Shown here in pieces: positions 12,247 through 25,042 of a DNA stretch of 64,000 nt. The number at the start of each line of letters is the position of its first letter. Position 1 is the first letter of the stretch. The notes below the pieces were generated by a model that saw only the letters and a program-made list of their open reading frames with translations, had not been told where the DNA came from and made no database searches. The stretch lies in contig JANCIK010000002.1 of NCBI GenBank assembly GCA_028532985.1, positions 4,092,001-4,156,000 on the forward strand. Direction: 5' to 3'. Source of the stretch: Stropharia rugosoannulata. Its lineage: Eukaryota > Basidiomycota > Agaricomycetes > Agaricales > Strophariaceae. Position numbers and translations under genes: made by a program.

Positions 12247-14973
12247 CTATCAGTATGCCTTAGGCACATTCACACAGTTATTATATACGGTTATGGCACT
12301 CCACGCATGCTCCCCGCGTGTTCCCGCGCATAGTCAAGGTGAGCCATGCCATAGCTGTCTCTATCTCTCTTGCTGGCGCGTCGTCTTTGTCAGTGAGCCC
12401 TTCCTTTATATCATAGTCCCGGTGAGCCTCTGTTCTTGCGTCCGCGCTCTTTACATTCACTGATATATCCTCGCCTACCACCGCTGCCCCTCCCCCTCCC
12501 GTGCACAAACTCTCTCCTCCGCACCTGCGCCATTTCACGACCCTTATTTTGTCTTTTGTAGATGCCCGCTCATAGTCACGCCCTGTGCCATTCCCCCTCT
12601 GTGATCAACTGTCCACCTACCCGCCACTGTTTTCCACTGTGTCCTCCCCACCTGTCCCTGTCCCGCCCCGCCCCGAGCTTACCTTGCGCGTGCACTGATT
12701 TCCCTGCTGCCTCGCTCCTGGCCTGCCAACCTTCCTTCCCCTGCTCATTCTCCCGTGCCGTTCTGTGATTTCGATCAACACTGATCGTGACTAGGCTGCG
12801 GCAGACGCCCCCCACATCCCCGTTCCCCTCGACTTGGCCTCATGCGTGTTCACGACGCCGATGCATACATCAACTCCTACTGCCCATGGCTGTTGCATAT
12901 TACCCTTGGTGAGTCCGACTTGGGTCGGGTCCCATTATCAACAATTCCATTCAGGGCATTACTCATGCCTTCACTTCGGTGCTCCAGCCCCGCTCCGCTC
13001 ATTATACTTTTGTCTCTGGTATAAGGATATCCATACTCCCGTCCAGTTCACATATCGGTGTCGCAGGACTCCAGACCTCCCAGGACTCGGTCCCTGCTCA
13101 TTCCCCTGAACCGTTGCAGGACCCACATATATGTCGTGTTGTCTCAATACTAGACTGGTGCAGACACGCCCCACATCCCTGTCCCTCATCATGTATGCCT
13201 GTTCTCGACGCATACATTGACACTACTGCCAGTCCTGCCCATGGGTAGCTACCCTTGCTGAATCAGACTTGGTTCGTTGCTCTATCCCGTCTCCTTTATC
13301 GACGCTTGCGCTCAGCGTATTGCACTGATGATCTCTCTCTTTTGTCTCTGTACCGCTTCGTTACTCTTTCTTTTGTCTCTGGAATAGTAGGCCGGTCCAT
13401 AGTTCGGACCAATGCTATTTCCTCTCTGTTATTGACTTGTTTCTTTGGGCCATCACTTCCCCCTTGTCGCTCCTGAAGGCGTGATGTTCTGCGGGTGATG
13501 AACTGCTTGGGTCACACCCTTCCGGCTAATCTTTCTCGCGTCCATTAATTGACATGCATATCAGACGCGGCACGCCTTTTGTGCTGCCCGTCTGCCATGT
13601 CTCTCTTCGCCGCTCTCTGTGCTGCCTAGTTCGCCTTCTCTCAGTTTTTTTGGTGCTGCCAGTCTGGCTTAAATATTGTATGCACCGAAACTTCACCTGC
13701 CTGATTTCAACATTTTCACGGATGTTCTGACTGGGATAATTGCCCTGATACTTCCCCTATCACGTTCTGGTGTCCCTGCGGCAGAGTCATTCATATATAT
13801 GGCTTACAATCACGATCTTGTTCCCTTCGCGTGACTGATCCACAGACTTATATATGTAGTCCGCGCCGCTCAGAAAATATTGCATACGCTTTGTCTCTCC
13901 CATGGGCGGTATCTATAGGGCCTGGCGCAATCGTACGTGGCCAAGATCAGTACATGCCATTGCTTTGTCAACCTAACCCCTGTTTTCATTCAGGTTCCAG
14001 CGCATTCAATTTAACATACTATCAATCCCCCCGCTATTCAATCTGGTTTTGTCACTCCACTTCGGCACCCCGCGTGTCACCGCGCGGGCGGTCCCGCTGC
14101 CTGCGAGCCTTCGCTGAGCTTGTTCCACACCTCGCCCGACGCCTTTTAATTTTCTGAAGCGTCCTCCCTATCTCTCTTTGTGTAGCTTTGCTCCGCCTCT
14201 ATCACTCTATCCGATAAAAATACCAGCGTCAAGGCGCTTGCGCCTTCTCGGACATGGTGAGCCTCATCTCTTCCCTGCTACCCCTCATCCCGTTCTTCTG
14301 CTGTCTTGTCACCAACCCGCTAACGACACGACCCATACACGCGTCGCCTGCTATTCGGCCTCGAGTATGCATCTGCCTGACACATACAGCTTGCGCTTGA
14401 ATCGCCGCTCATCATGCACATGGGTTCTACCCGCTGCTTCCTCATCCCGTCTGCTTTTTCATTGTTTGTGCGCAGGGCATGGGCTAGGTTAATTAATCTC
14501 TCCCTCGCCCTAACATAGTTGTACGTATCATTGTATTCCCGTTCACCTGGAGCCTATTCTGAGCTTCTGCTCATAGTTCCGGGCCTTTATCCTGGTCAAG
14601 TTTATCCGCTCAATGTCCACCCGCGTCGGTTTACTCTCGCAAAAACAGCTCTATGTTTTGTATTCCCTTGTTCATCATGTGATAGGCTTTTCCATGCATG
14701 GCGCTGTGTTTCTGTTGTTCGCGTAGCATACTTTCTGTCTGCGCGTCTGCATGCCCGCCCATCTTATCATCGTGTATTCCAAGTTGCACAAATATAGCTT
14801 ATCGATTTAGCTCGTGGAAGCGTGTCTGAAAACAGAGTTGTATGCACCGAGAATGCGCTGTGCAGGGCGGGCCGCAGTTGCCGACCGCGTTGGGGTATTT
14901 ATACTGCTATGGCTGACCTGGGTATCTACAGATAATGATTAGTACACTTGCATTTGGGTTGGCTGGCACGATG

Positions 14974-15041
14974 GTACGTGCCCAAGACGTTCATGCCACT
15001 GCCCTACTAACCTGTCTACCCTCTTTTCATCGCGTATACAG
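14974..15041 (+). repeat. 68-nt intron-like module
   Basis: GTACGTGCCC start after GGCACGATG, TACTAACCTG box, CTCTTTTCATC tract and TATACAG end. Confidence 0.7.
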
Positions 15042-15600
15042 CTCTCAGTATGCCCTACGCTCGCTCCCGTGGGTATTATATCCGGTTATGGTACCCCCTG
15101 CCCGTTCCCCGGCGCGTGTCCCGCGCATGTACATGCAGTCAAGGTCAGTGTTTACCATACTGCTTGCACGTACTGAGCCATTCTGTAGCCGTCTCTGTCT
15201 CTCTTTCGGGCGCGTCTACCCATTCCTGACGCGTTCCTTGTTTTTGATGCGTCCTCCCCACCTCTTGTTGTTTTCCTACGCTTCCCCGCTTCGATCCCCT
15301 CAATTCCTAACCCCCTATAGTCTCAGTTATCCCATGAATGTGTCCAAGGACTCCAGACCACCCTAGTCTCGGTCAGTCTACGCAGTTTCATGCTCACAAT
15401 TTTCATTCACCAATTTATCTTCACTGCCCTGTGCCCTGCGACACCGGTATATCGGTTGAAGAATCCGCACCTCGTAAATGCATTTAAGTCTATATTTATG
15501 CGCATATTGTGATCATGTCACGCCTCGTTTATCCTGTCAGGCTACAACTTACAAGCTGTACGTGACGTACTTCAGCTGAGAAGACACTGAGCCATGCGTA

Positions 15601-17587
15601 CTAGCCAGTGCCTCTGCCGTCGGTGGACTGGTCGCAGTGCATACACCGACGATATTTCCACGTATCGGAACACAATCTTGCGGTACGTGTCCGTTGACCC
15701 TTCTGGTGGCGTCCGCTTCGACCCTGTGTGTGCTCGGCTCTTGCATTCCTTTGCCTTACGTCTTTGTGTTCCCCTCTTCCGCATGCAGTGTCCGCGCGGC
15801 CTGCCCTGCCTGGCATAATCTCACTGTCCAGTGCACGATGTGTATGATTCCTCGGTTTGTCTCTCATTCCTCACCGCAACAGTTTCCTCGCTCATTTACT
15901 CCGCTTTCACGTTTGTTTCGCCATCATGCTGTCCTTTCCGCCTTCCACGTCATATGGTCACTTCTTTAGGCTCTTGTTCGTGCATTCAATCGCCTCATAC
16001 ATCTTGAATGTGCTGCTTGCCCCTACTATCAAGATCATTTCTTCTGAATTACTTGGAACCTTCAGCGGTTACTGATGGAGTGTTAAGTACTTATTCACTC
16101 TTCTGCCCCATTCCTCCTTTCACAGCTTCTTATATCTGCTTCCTACACAGTGATGCGGTCCGACCAACCTCCACGATGTTCAAGGTATCACCACCTTTAT
16201 TCTTCCATACCCTTCTATACCTCACTCAAGTGTTGCGTCTCGTGTTGTTTCGGTAAGTCAGGTCGCTCACGCTCCTACATAGTCGTTCACATCAAATTGT
16301 GATGATATTTGCGTGCCCCCGTCGTAAATATCAATAGCACTAATACCAGTGAGTCCCGCTTGGGTCTGCTTCTCCGTTCACTTTCATTCTCAACATTTCC
16401 AGACCACAGACTCTCTTCTGCTCCACCATTTGCCCAGTTCATTGCTTGATGCGACCTTTCTCCCTCCTTGCTCCTCGGACGACTGACGTGCTCTGGACAC
16501 ACTCCATCCCACTCGTTCACGACGCATACTTGTACCCCCTGTTGTCTACCTTGCCATTCACGAGGGCGCGTAACTGACACTCGTCCGACGTCTCTGTTTG
16601 TTCATCAAGTTTTATTATGTGCCCAAGTTCATCTACATACGTGCATCTACACTCGCCATAGCTCTACCTGAAATTTTATACGAGTACGTACTATATTATG
16701 ACCTCAATTATGTAGCCATGAGATTATTATGTTTCCACCGTTAGCGCCTAGCAAATGAAATCAATCATAATATCTACCAGCTTCTGTTTTCCGAATGCTG
16801 GCCATATAGATATGAAGCACAATGACAGCGGTTCAATCGTTGTATTCCCGGTAAATAAGGTTGTCTAAATAATTGAGCGCCTGTATCATACCCCGTTACC
16901 TCTGACGGAAATACGAGGATAGAAAGTGATGGACGCTCCACCCCTCGCCTTCTTTGCCAGATGACAGTCCACTAACGGCAAAGACTCGTTCGTCCCTTCG
17001 AACGCTGCAGATAAATATCATAACGGCCGTCTACAAGGACAGAGAGTAGCAAATCAGCTCTCGCTCAGGAATGATCAACCTATCTAAAGTATAAAGACCT
17101 TAATGTTGGAACGTATCCGTCTTGCACAGCTTCGCCAATAAAATGCTGTGCTTTATATTCTATTAAAAGAGATTCGAGCGGCAGTGCGTGTTCTGCCAGA
17201 TAAATATAAATAACATCAACCTACTTCTGAATATTTTGGATTCACATTGAGGGGAGGCGATGTTGCAAATGACTCATAGAGTAATATAACAATATACTAG
17301 GGAGAATATTGAGGTATGTACACAATTAGTTCCATCCCAGTACTCAGCACGATAATATTCAAAAAGAGACATCAATCACTGCTTCACTATTCGGGAACAC
17401 GTGTAATTCGCCACCTTTCCCATGTCATGTCGTTCTATGAAAGAATAGCTGTGAAGGTCTAGAAAGATGACTGATTAGTTCTCGGTTACAGATTAAGGTG
17501 GGAACAAGATGGCCTAGAGGCGTGGATGATATATATGCATGGCAGCTGGACGACAGGTCCCCCAAATACAAGTCTCCGTCACCATTA
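15601..17587 (+). promoter_or_regulatory. 5' flank of copy 2, shared in inverted orientation with copy 3
   Basis: No gene is seen. Parts of this interval match the reverse complement of 30832-32150, the 5' flank of copy 3. The match runs through the promoter-proximal region and includes a CACGTG palindrome at 17398-17403 and a TATATAT box at 17530-17536, about 52 bp before the chosen ATG. Copy 2 carries about 515 bp (about 16041-16556) that copy 3 lacks. The conserved block CACCTTTCCCATGTCA after the CACGTG box is also recognisable upstream of copy 4, so it may be a real regulatory region of the gene family. Confidence 0.5.
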
Positions 17588-20500
17588 ATGCCTCCATTCT
17601 TCAAGAGCCCGCTCTGTATGTACGGAATACATTGCCTTAGTCTGGTTGCTCATCTTTCGTCATTACTAGTCAGCAGATTTAGGAAGGGAAAAGTCAAGCC
17701 CGATGGATATGAGGATCCTGCTCCGCCTCCACCGCGGAAACCGGGGGTGTGCCGTTGCAAAATAACAAAAGAAGGGCGCAATCTGGTCATTTGCATCGAT
17801 GGAACCTCAAACCAGTTTGGGGAGATGGTAAGCGTCCTACACTTTCCCTTCAGGAAACGCCTAATAGGTGTCAGAATACCAATGTCATTGAGCTCTACAG
17901 TATGCTCGAGAAGGGTAAAAAGAGGAAGCAGTTGACATGGTACCACAGCGGGATTGGGACCTACGCTCGTCCATCCTTCAAATCTCCCGCCTTTTATCTG
18001 CAGGTTCTAAGCCACCCTATCGATCTGGCGATTGCTTGGTAGGTTTTCGTCTCAGATTTGCGTCTCGTACTTATTTTTGCGCCAGGAATTTTGAGCGTAC
18101 GATCATGGCAGCATACGAATGGTTGGCGGAGAACTATGAGGAAGGGGATCATATTTATCTTTTCGGTATGTAATTGCACCGTTCCTACCTCCACGTTTTC
18201 TTCTGACTGGCCTTTAGGCTTTTCTCGAGGAGCGTTTCAAGTCAGGGTTCTGGCCGCAATGATCGACAAGGTGCGGAAGCCGTGCTATAAAAATAATGAA
18301 TACTGAAAATGTGAAATTAGGTCGGTCTCATCCACAAGGGGAATGCAATGCAAATTCCTTTGTAAGTATATACAACAATTTGTAGCCGTTCTTATGTCTT
18401 AGTTCTCGATATCGTATAGTGCGTATGAGCTGTACTGTGACCCGGAAACCGACAAGCCTTCACGCTCGAAAACATCGACGGGGTCTTCTACGCCATCCCC
18501 AAAGATGTCATTGAGCGAGCGTTTTAACAAACTTTTGCGTCGTCATAAAAAGCCAGAGGTAGAGGTCGACGTCTCGAACAAAGTCAGCATGGCTCAGCAT
18601 TTCAAGAATACATTCTCGCAGCCTGACGTGCACGTACATTTTGTCGGAGCCTGGTATGTACTGTATGATCCTATAAGTATTGACTAATGAATACTGTTCA
18701 GGGACACGGTATCTTCTATCGGAGTTGTGCGTGGCAAGAAGATGCTCCCTCGCACTGTCGACGGAATGGAGCACGTATGTTACTTCCGCCATGCTCTTGC
18801 ACTTGACGAGCGACGCGTCAAATTCCTGCCAGAATATGCACACGGTGGATCTTCGATGCCTAGGACGCCACCAAGGGATACTAGCAACACTACATCAGGC
18901 GGTGGACTCCAGGATCCTGAGAGCTCCAAACCACATGCATCGGATGAACACCCACAGACTCTCGAGGTCTGGTTTGCTGGTACTCACTCAGACATGTATG
19001 TGAATTCAAATGCAACGTATGGAGAACAGAAACTCATATCCGATCATAGCGGCGGTGGAAACACAGCTAATCCAGATATGAACCGGAGCCGGCCACCCTT
19101 GCGCTGGATGGTGTACGAGGCGCGAAGTCTTGGTCTGCAAACAAGGCTATTTGAACGCGAGCTTTTGGCAACAGAGAAAATCGAGTTCAAGGAATCTCTC
19201 ACTGGTATCTGGAAGCTGTTCGAGATTATTCCCTGGCGACGGCTGTCATTCTCGACGCGTAAACGAGGGAAAGAAGTGACTTATAAGTAGGTGATTATGT
19301 CATGACCCAAATCGTCTCTGACGGGAGTCCTGCTGCAGACCGCACCTTGGATCCTCTCGAAAAATTCAGCCCGGGCAGAAGATTCATACGTCTGTGGTGC
19401 AGGGCCTTGCGTCTACTTACAAACCAAAAGCGCGACCTCCTCAGAGTGTACCTGAGCTATGGGATGATCTACGACATGAGCGGAATCATAAAACATGGGA
19501 GGAAGACGACGCAGATGCTTTTGTGAAACCTTATGTCAGAAGATTTGTAGAGGAGAATAGTGAGGCCGACTGGACAACGGTATGCAACATGGTTGCCTCT
19601 GGTATGTTCAGTAATCTTTTGGCGTTTAATAATAATTCTGAGTTCATTTTTGGCCAGGCGATGGACTGCAGGCGGTCTACGAAGAGGTTATGAGGTTCTT
19701 AAAGTCCGAGACTGGGCATTACCAGACCAGTCTAGACAACAAGATGCGCCTTGTGACAAACGCAAAGCGACTCTTTTCAACAAAGGCATCATTGAGGTTG
19801 CGAGATTCTGGAGAACTTGAGAACGTCATGGTTGAAATAAGCGAAGGTGTTAATCCAACCGACCAAGAAATGGTCTGGGAATTTTTCTCTGACTTCCTGC
19901 AATGTACGTAAAGACCACAATTTATGAATTGTCTTATATATTGTATTTGCAGATTCACATGAACTTGTTGTTCCATACGACTTTTTCCAGTTCAGCATGA
20001 AGCGGTTCCTTGATAACAAAACTGAGGCTTATTTTAATGTTTTGCCAAAAATTACAACAGACATTGGTATGGTTTAACTTTGTTCGTCATATCCTGCCGT
20101 TAACAAATGACAAAGACAACACTTGGCAACCATTGCATGAATTTATTGTTCAGCAATTGTTGGGAAACGCCGATAAGGGGCACTGGATTTTGGATAGATC
20201 AATGGGCATTTTGGAGAGTCATCCGATCGGCATCCACACCCTTGATAGCGTGAAAGAGAGGTTGTCTTCAATTAGGGAAAGTGGGAGTGCAGAGTATAAA
20301 AAAGCCGTTTTGACGTTCCTTGATCGATTCACCAATGGTGAGTTAATTTCCATAATGTAAAACAGCATTTTCTGACAGGTATGACTGGCAGTTCAGCGTT
20401 TGCGATTGGAAGGACACACTAGTGCTGTCTATTCCGTGGCATACTCACCGGACGGGACAAAAATAGCCTCTGCTTCATGGGACAGGACAATTAGGCTCTG

Positions 20501-21311
20501 GGACGCACTCACGGGGACGCAAATTGGTCAGCCCTTACTTGACCTTACTGACATCGTCAACTGTGTGGCATTCTCACCAGACGGAGCACGTATTGTCTTT
20601 GGGTCGGACGACTGCACTTTGCGCATTTGGAATGCGGCGACTGGTAAGCAAATTGGAGGCGTATTGGAAGGCCATACAGACTGGGCCTGGTCTATGGCAT
20701 TCTCCCCAGACAGCAAGCGGATTGTGTCGGGGTCTTTAGACAGGACACTACGGATCTGGGACGCCGAGACGGGAAAGCAGGTCGGCCGGCCGTTGCAAGG
20801 CCATAGAGATGCCGTGGAGTCTGTGGCGTACTCGCCGGACGGACGATCTATTGTCTCGGGATCGGGGGACAGAACCATTCGCATATGGGACGCGGAGACG
20901 CAGCAGCAGAGTGGCGAGCCATTGCAAGGACACCAGAGCATTGTCTGTTCCGTCGCATTCTCTCCGGATGGAACGCGAATTGTCTCGGGCTCAGTTGACA
21001 GGACGATACGGCTGTGGGATTTCGCGACCAGAAAGCAGGTCGGGCAGGTGTTGAAGGGACATGAGGACTGCGTCAGATCTGTAGCGTTCTCCCCAGATGG
21101 GAAGCGTATAGTCTCTGGATCTGATGACAGGACCGTCCGCATCTGGAATGCATCCACAGGAATAGAGATTGGAGCGCCGCTGCGGGGACATTTCAAGGAA
21201 GTTTTTTGTGTCGCCTTCTCGCCGGATGGAACACAGGTTATTTCGGTGTCTTTCGACAAGACAGTTCGTGTTTGGGACATATCGTTAAAATTATGGGATG
21301 TTGCAGATTGA
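17588..21311 (+). CDS. DUF2235-WD40 protein, copy 2 (complete)
   Basis: The model has 14 exons: 17588-17615, 17670-17827, 17875-18038, 18086-18165, 18218-18270, 18321-18361, 18420-18653, 18702-18995, 19050-19286, 19339-19601, 19658-19903, 19953-20066, 20116-20337 and 20392-21311. They join in frame to 1017 codons. Residues ~47-440 form the DUF2235 (Tle1-like alpha/beta hydrolase) domain: [11 protein letters not shown] (D53), GFSRGAF (nucleophile S146), WDTV (D254) and GTHSDIGGG (H348) match the family's catalytic pattern. Residues ~441-711 are a charged helical linker on symmetric exons. Residues 712-1017 hold seven WD40 repeats of the GH...SPDG...SGS.D.T.R.WD type. No NACHT or NB-ARC domain is present. 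Family knowledge suggests lipase or esterase activity; substrate and role are unknown. A GTG-initiated upstream extension was not used. Confidence 0.88.
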
Positions 21312-24300
21312 GCGATTGTGAGTCATATTGGCCGGTGCATAGGCTACTACCGCTGTATGCTCTTTGTTTTCTTTTTCTATCTTTGTTTTCTTTTTTCAAT
21401 ATTGCTTATCTTCTTCCTCCATATATACTCTTTTATTCTACCTGGCGATGTTCATTCATTTAGTAGTAACCCATCCGCTAGCTCTTTTATATAATATCAT
21501 CGACCCTCGCACGTATATTTTATAATATGTACTGCTTGATTTGTATTCTGTTTGAATTTAATCCATTTGTAGTAATGACTAAAATGTGCCGTTTTTGGCA
21601 GTATCTAAGTTCTACAAATGTGGTGTTATGAGAGTGTGTTCTGTGTGGGCAGATTGCAAGCATTCCGTGAATGTCTCGAACGGATGCATGAATATTGCAC
21701 TGCCAGCAACATATTCCCACGAGACGGACTCGAATACTGCGACGAGGGCCGTTCCATTACCCATACGTAGCTCTGCCTACTAGCACTATGCACTATCTTT
21801 TGATGGGCCCTCCCTCAGGATGCCCACTGTAACCTGATACACACTCCATGCAGCGCGCACTGGCCATACTTAGCCTCTACTAGCTGTTCATGTCAGCGTT
21901 CAAGATATCCACTATCGCTACACTCGACACTGTAAATGCTCTCCGCAGCACTTGCATGCATGCCCTGCACATATAGCATGCCCTAGTTGCTCATCTCGAG
22001 GGCTCTATTTATGGCCTTCCTCGCTCACTCCCCACAGCCTCACTTCTCAGCAGTCCGTTTCTTGCTCTGCAATATGTCCCGCATGTTCCGACGTGTCTCT
22101 TTGGCTATGTGTTTTCACCTCCCACGCTGCCCTGCCGCATGCATTCATCCACGTCCCCAATCCACTTCCCGTTTCTCTAGACAAGGTGAGCACTTGTTTT
22201 CTTTCCTGCTCCCTTTTGCATTCAATAACATATCTCATCTCCGCTTCCCTGCCACCCCTGCCCTACCCATTCGGCATGCTGTTGCAGGGCATAATTATGT
22301 TATTTGTGTCGCGCTGTCTGGTCACCCGTGGGCCCACGTGCATGGGCAATTCCCAACGCATACATCAACCCCCTACTCACCCTGTGCGCTCCTCTCTTCC
22401 TCATATGCTTTCCAGTATAATCCAACCGCCCACTGCACGATACACTGTATTCAAACTCGATCTGTCTGACATTGCAGTACGTGTTAGTCCTTTAGTTGTG
22501 TTTTTCTTTTACTAATCTCTTCTGGACTGCTAATCTTGCTGATTTACGTTCCCCAAGCGGCCTATCCATGTGATGGACCGTTAGCACCGCCACATTTGCA
22601 ATATTCCCACGAGGCAGAGTGACTGCCAGTTTGCGGGACGCGTCCGTTGATGACGACCACTCTGTCCCTGGCTCGCCCTCCTCTGCCGGCTTTGCGCCTC
22701 GACCCTCTCCGTGTTCTGCTCCACAAGCCACCCTGGGTGCGTCCCCACGATCCAATCAAAGTCAAGCCCAATACCGCAGTCAAACCCCGGGCCCTTTGCG
22801 ATCGGAGCTGGCGCGATGGTACGTGCCCAGGAGGTGCATGACATCACCTTACTAACCTATTACCCCTCTTTTCATTGCGTGTACAGCTATCAGTATGCCC
22901 TAGACACGTTCCAACATCCGGTTATGGCACTCCCGGCCTGCTCCCCGCGTGTCCCCGCGCATGTGAGCCATGCCGAAGCTGTCTCTATCTCTCTTGCAGA
23001 CGCGTCGTCTCTGTCGGTGCGTCCTTCATTTCTATCATGGCCCCGGTTACCCTCTGTTCTCGCGTCCGCGCTCTTTGCATTGACTGATGTATCCTCGCCC
23101 ACTCCTGCTGCCCCACCCCTTCCCCTGCCTTGCCCTTCCTGCTCTCCCTCGCCGCTCCGCAAACTCGGTCTTCCTTGACAATGCGGTCTCGCATTTCCAC
23201 CGTCCACCCACACGCCTCACATCTGCATTCACCACTTATGCGTGTTCGGCAGCAGTACCATTCCATTGACTCTTCTTTTGTCCTCTGTATATGCCCGCCC
23301 GTACTCCCGCCCTTTTTTGTCCCGTATACAATTCGTTCTTCTGTAAATTATGTCCTCCTTGTTGCTCATGCTGCTCTGCAAGTCACTCAACTCTTCCGTT
23401 CCGCGTGCCGGGATCTTCTTGCTCACCTTTGACGACTTCTCACTGGCGTTTTTCGGCTCCTACCCACCTTCAGAATGCATTGCTACTGATTCATGCCGCC
23501 CTTCCCATCTAATCACGTCATACCGTCATGCCCGCCGGCCCTTTTCTGCTTCCTCTCGTCCCGTCCTCTCATAAAACACTGTCAGCACCCTTTCTGCCCT
23601 GCGACATCATTGATGAGAGAGACCCTCTGAGTCCATACTAACATACACTTCAGCTCGCAATCTTTCCACGCCGCGATCAGAATTCTTTAAATGTGGCCTC
23701 CACCCATCTCAACCCACTACCATACTCCCGGGTACGCCCATTGCGCTTGATGATACAATCATGTCTGGCACATTAGGCGAACCAATGCTGTCTGCGCTAG
23801 CGTTTGGTCCGAGGTCCGGTGGATTCCCCGTCCGTTGTTTCTCGTTCTCAGCTATCTAGCAGGTCTTTCCGTGGTAGGGGTGTCGGACGCGTGTCGAGCC
23901 GTTAACAGTTGGGCAATGCTTTTGCTGACAGAAGAAACAGTTCATAATTGATTTTGTTTTGCATCAACCATCTGATACTCCGTGGTGAGAAGGTGCGCGA
24001 GCTGTTTTCAGATTTTTGTTGGGCCTTGTAATGCTGACTCCGTCGCAACCGGTGATACAAATAATAAAGACTGGTGCAAGGACGGCTGGATAATTCGTGA
24101 GATTAATTAATTCGTGCCCTTTCTGTGTCCATTCGTATCTGATTGTCCGGTACGTAACCCTTCTGTAGAAATCTGACAGTTCAAGTCGGTTAATGAGTGA
24201 CAGGTCACAGAAGTCGGTTATTTTCTCGTCGTTCTCTGTATAAACACTCTTTTCCTGTTACATGCACTCGTATGTTCTTGTGGAGCTACTGGAACATCTC

Positions 24301-25042
24301 GGGTTCTACGAGCATTTAATCCATCTTGTAGGTTCCCGTACACTGGATTGATGAGACTCTGGCAGACTCTACTCATAGTCTCTCCAGATATACCAGAAAT
24401 CACGTAAAATATCACATCTTGTCCGTGTACCGCGTCTATGTATGCCCTGTGCTTGTACCCGTTCATGACGCTCTCAGACTTCTTACAAACATGGCCCTCG
24501 CATATAGCATGTTGTCTGCCTCCTACAATCAAGGAGAGTCTGCTGAGCTGGATAATTTCTCTCGGCGACCAGCCATCCTTCCCTTTTCAATCTGTCCTCC
24601 CCTCTGTCATGCCCCGCCACGATCACCTCATCCTCTATCTGGCGTGAACGCGCTCAGCGTCTTGCAGTGCACGGGTGTACATGGGCCGCCCATCGCAATC
24701 CTACCCCGCGTACGAGAGGGCTTGTTATGTATACCTCTATCCATCGCGCGGTACGGTCCTTCTTTCTCTCTGACACGGTCCGGTCCGCGCAGTGTAACCT
24801 GTATATGCGTGTGCGTGAATATGTACATTGTATGCCGCAGTTCCAGGGGGTTTATCTTCGCTTCCCTGGTTCTCTCCTAGTTCCGCATACGTCTACTTTG
24901 CCAGTCTACAGTTGATGGCTCGGAGGATCACATTGCTAGATCGCAAATGCTAAAATAAAAGAGGGTATCTGTCAGTACAGATTGACTACAAAATTATGGA
25001 CAGACCTTTTACGGATTCCAAAATTGTCTGCTACAGGATAGT
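21312..25042 (+). repeat. Non-coding 3' flank tract of copy 2, ending at an inversion junction
   Basis: This is the counterpart of 3131-6898. It is almost identical to 24605 and then diverges, but remains alignable to about 25042, where the homology to the copy 1 flank stops abruptly after CTACAGGATAGT. An intron-like module sits at 22819-22886. I see no supported gene. The first 450 bp are AT-rich 3' UTR-like sequence. Confidence 0.7.
22819..22886 (+). repeat. 68-nt intron-like module
   Basis: Identical in layout to 4640-4707 and inside the near-identical copy 1/copy 2 tract: GTACGTGCCC start, TACTAACCTA box, TGTACAG end. Confidence 0.7.

Larger units (their letters stand above)
6899..15600 (+). 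repeat. Long repeat-module tract between copies 1 and 2
   Basis: About 8.7 kb with no supported gene. It is a mosaic of the same pyrimidine-rich modules in + orientation. The GCGGGACGCGTCC-type module occurs near 6948-7020 (variant), 8525-8650, 9958-10060 and 11945-12080. Intron-like modules lie at 8771-8838, 12179-12246 and 14974-15041. A larger block with CCGATAAAAATACCAGCGTC recurs at about 7190-7560 and 14045-14345, and again inverted near 25046-25330. Reading frames up to 174 codons exist, but they are compositionally biased and are not conserved as proteins. I see no transposase or reverse transcriptase. Confidence 0.6.

Noticed and set aside
17498..17587. Upstream GTG-initiated extension of copy 2
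   Set aside because: Non-ATG starts are unlikely here, and copies 3, 4 and 5 all support an ATG that gives a 28-nt first exon.
20528..21280. 250-codon antisense frame over the WD40 exon of copy 2
   Set aside because: It is a regular shadow of the repeated WD40 codons on the other strand and recurs in the other copies for the same reason.
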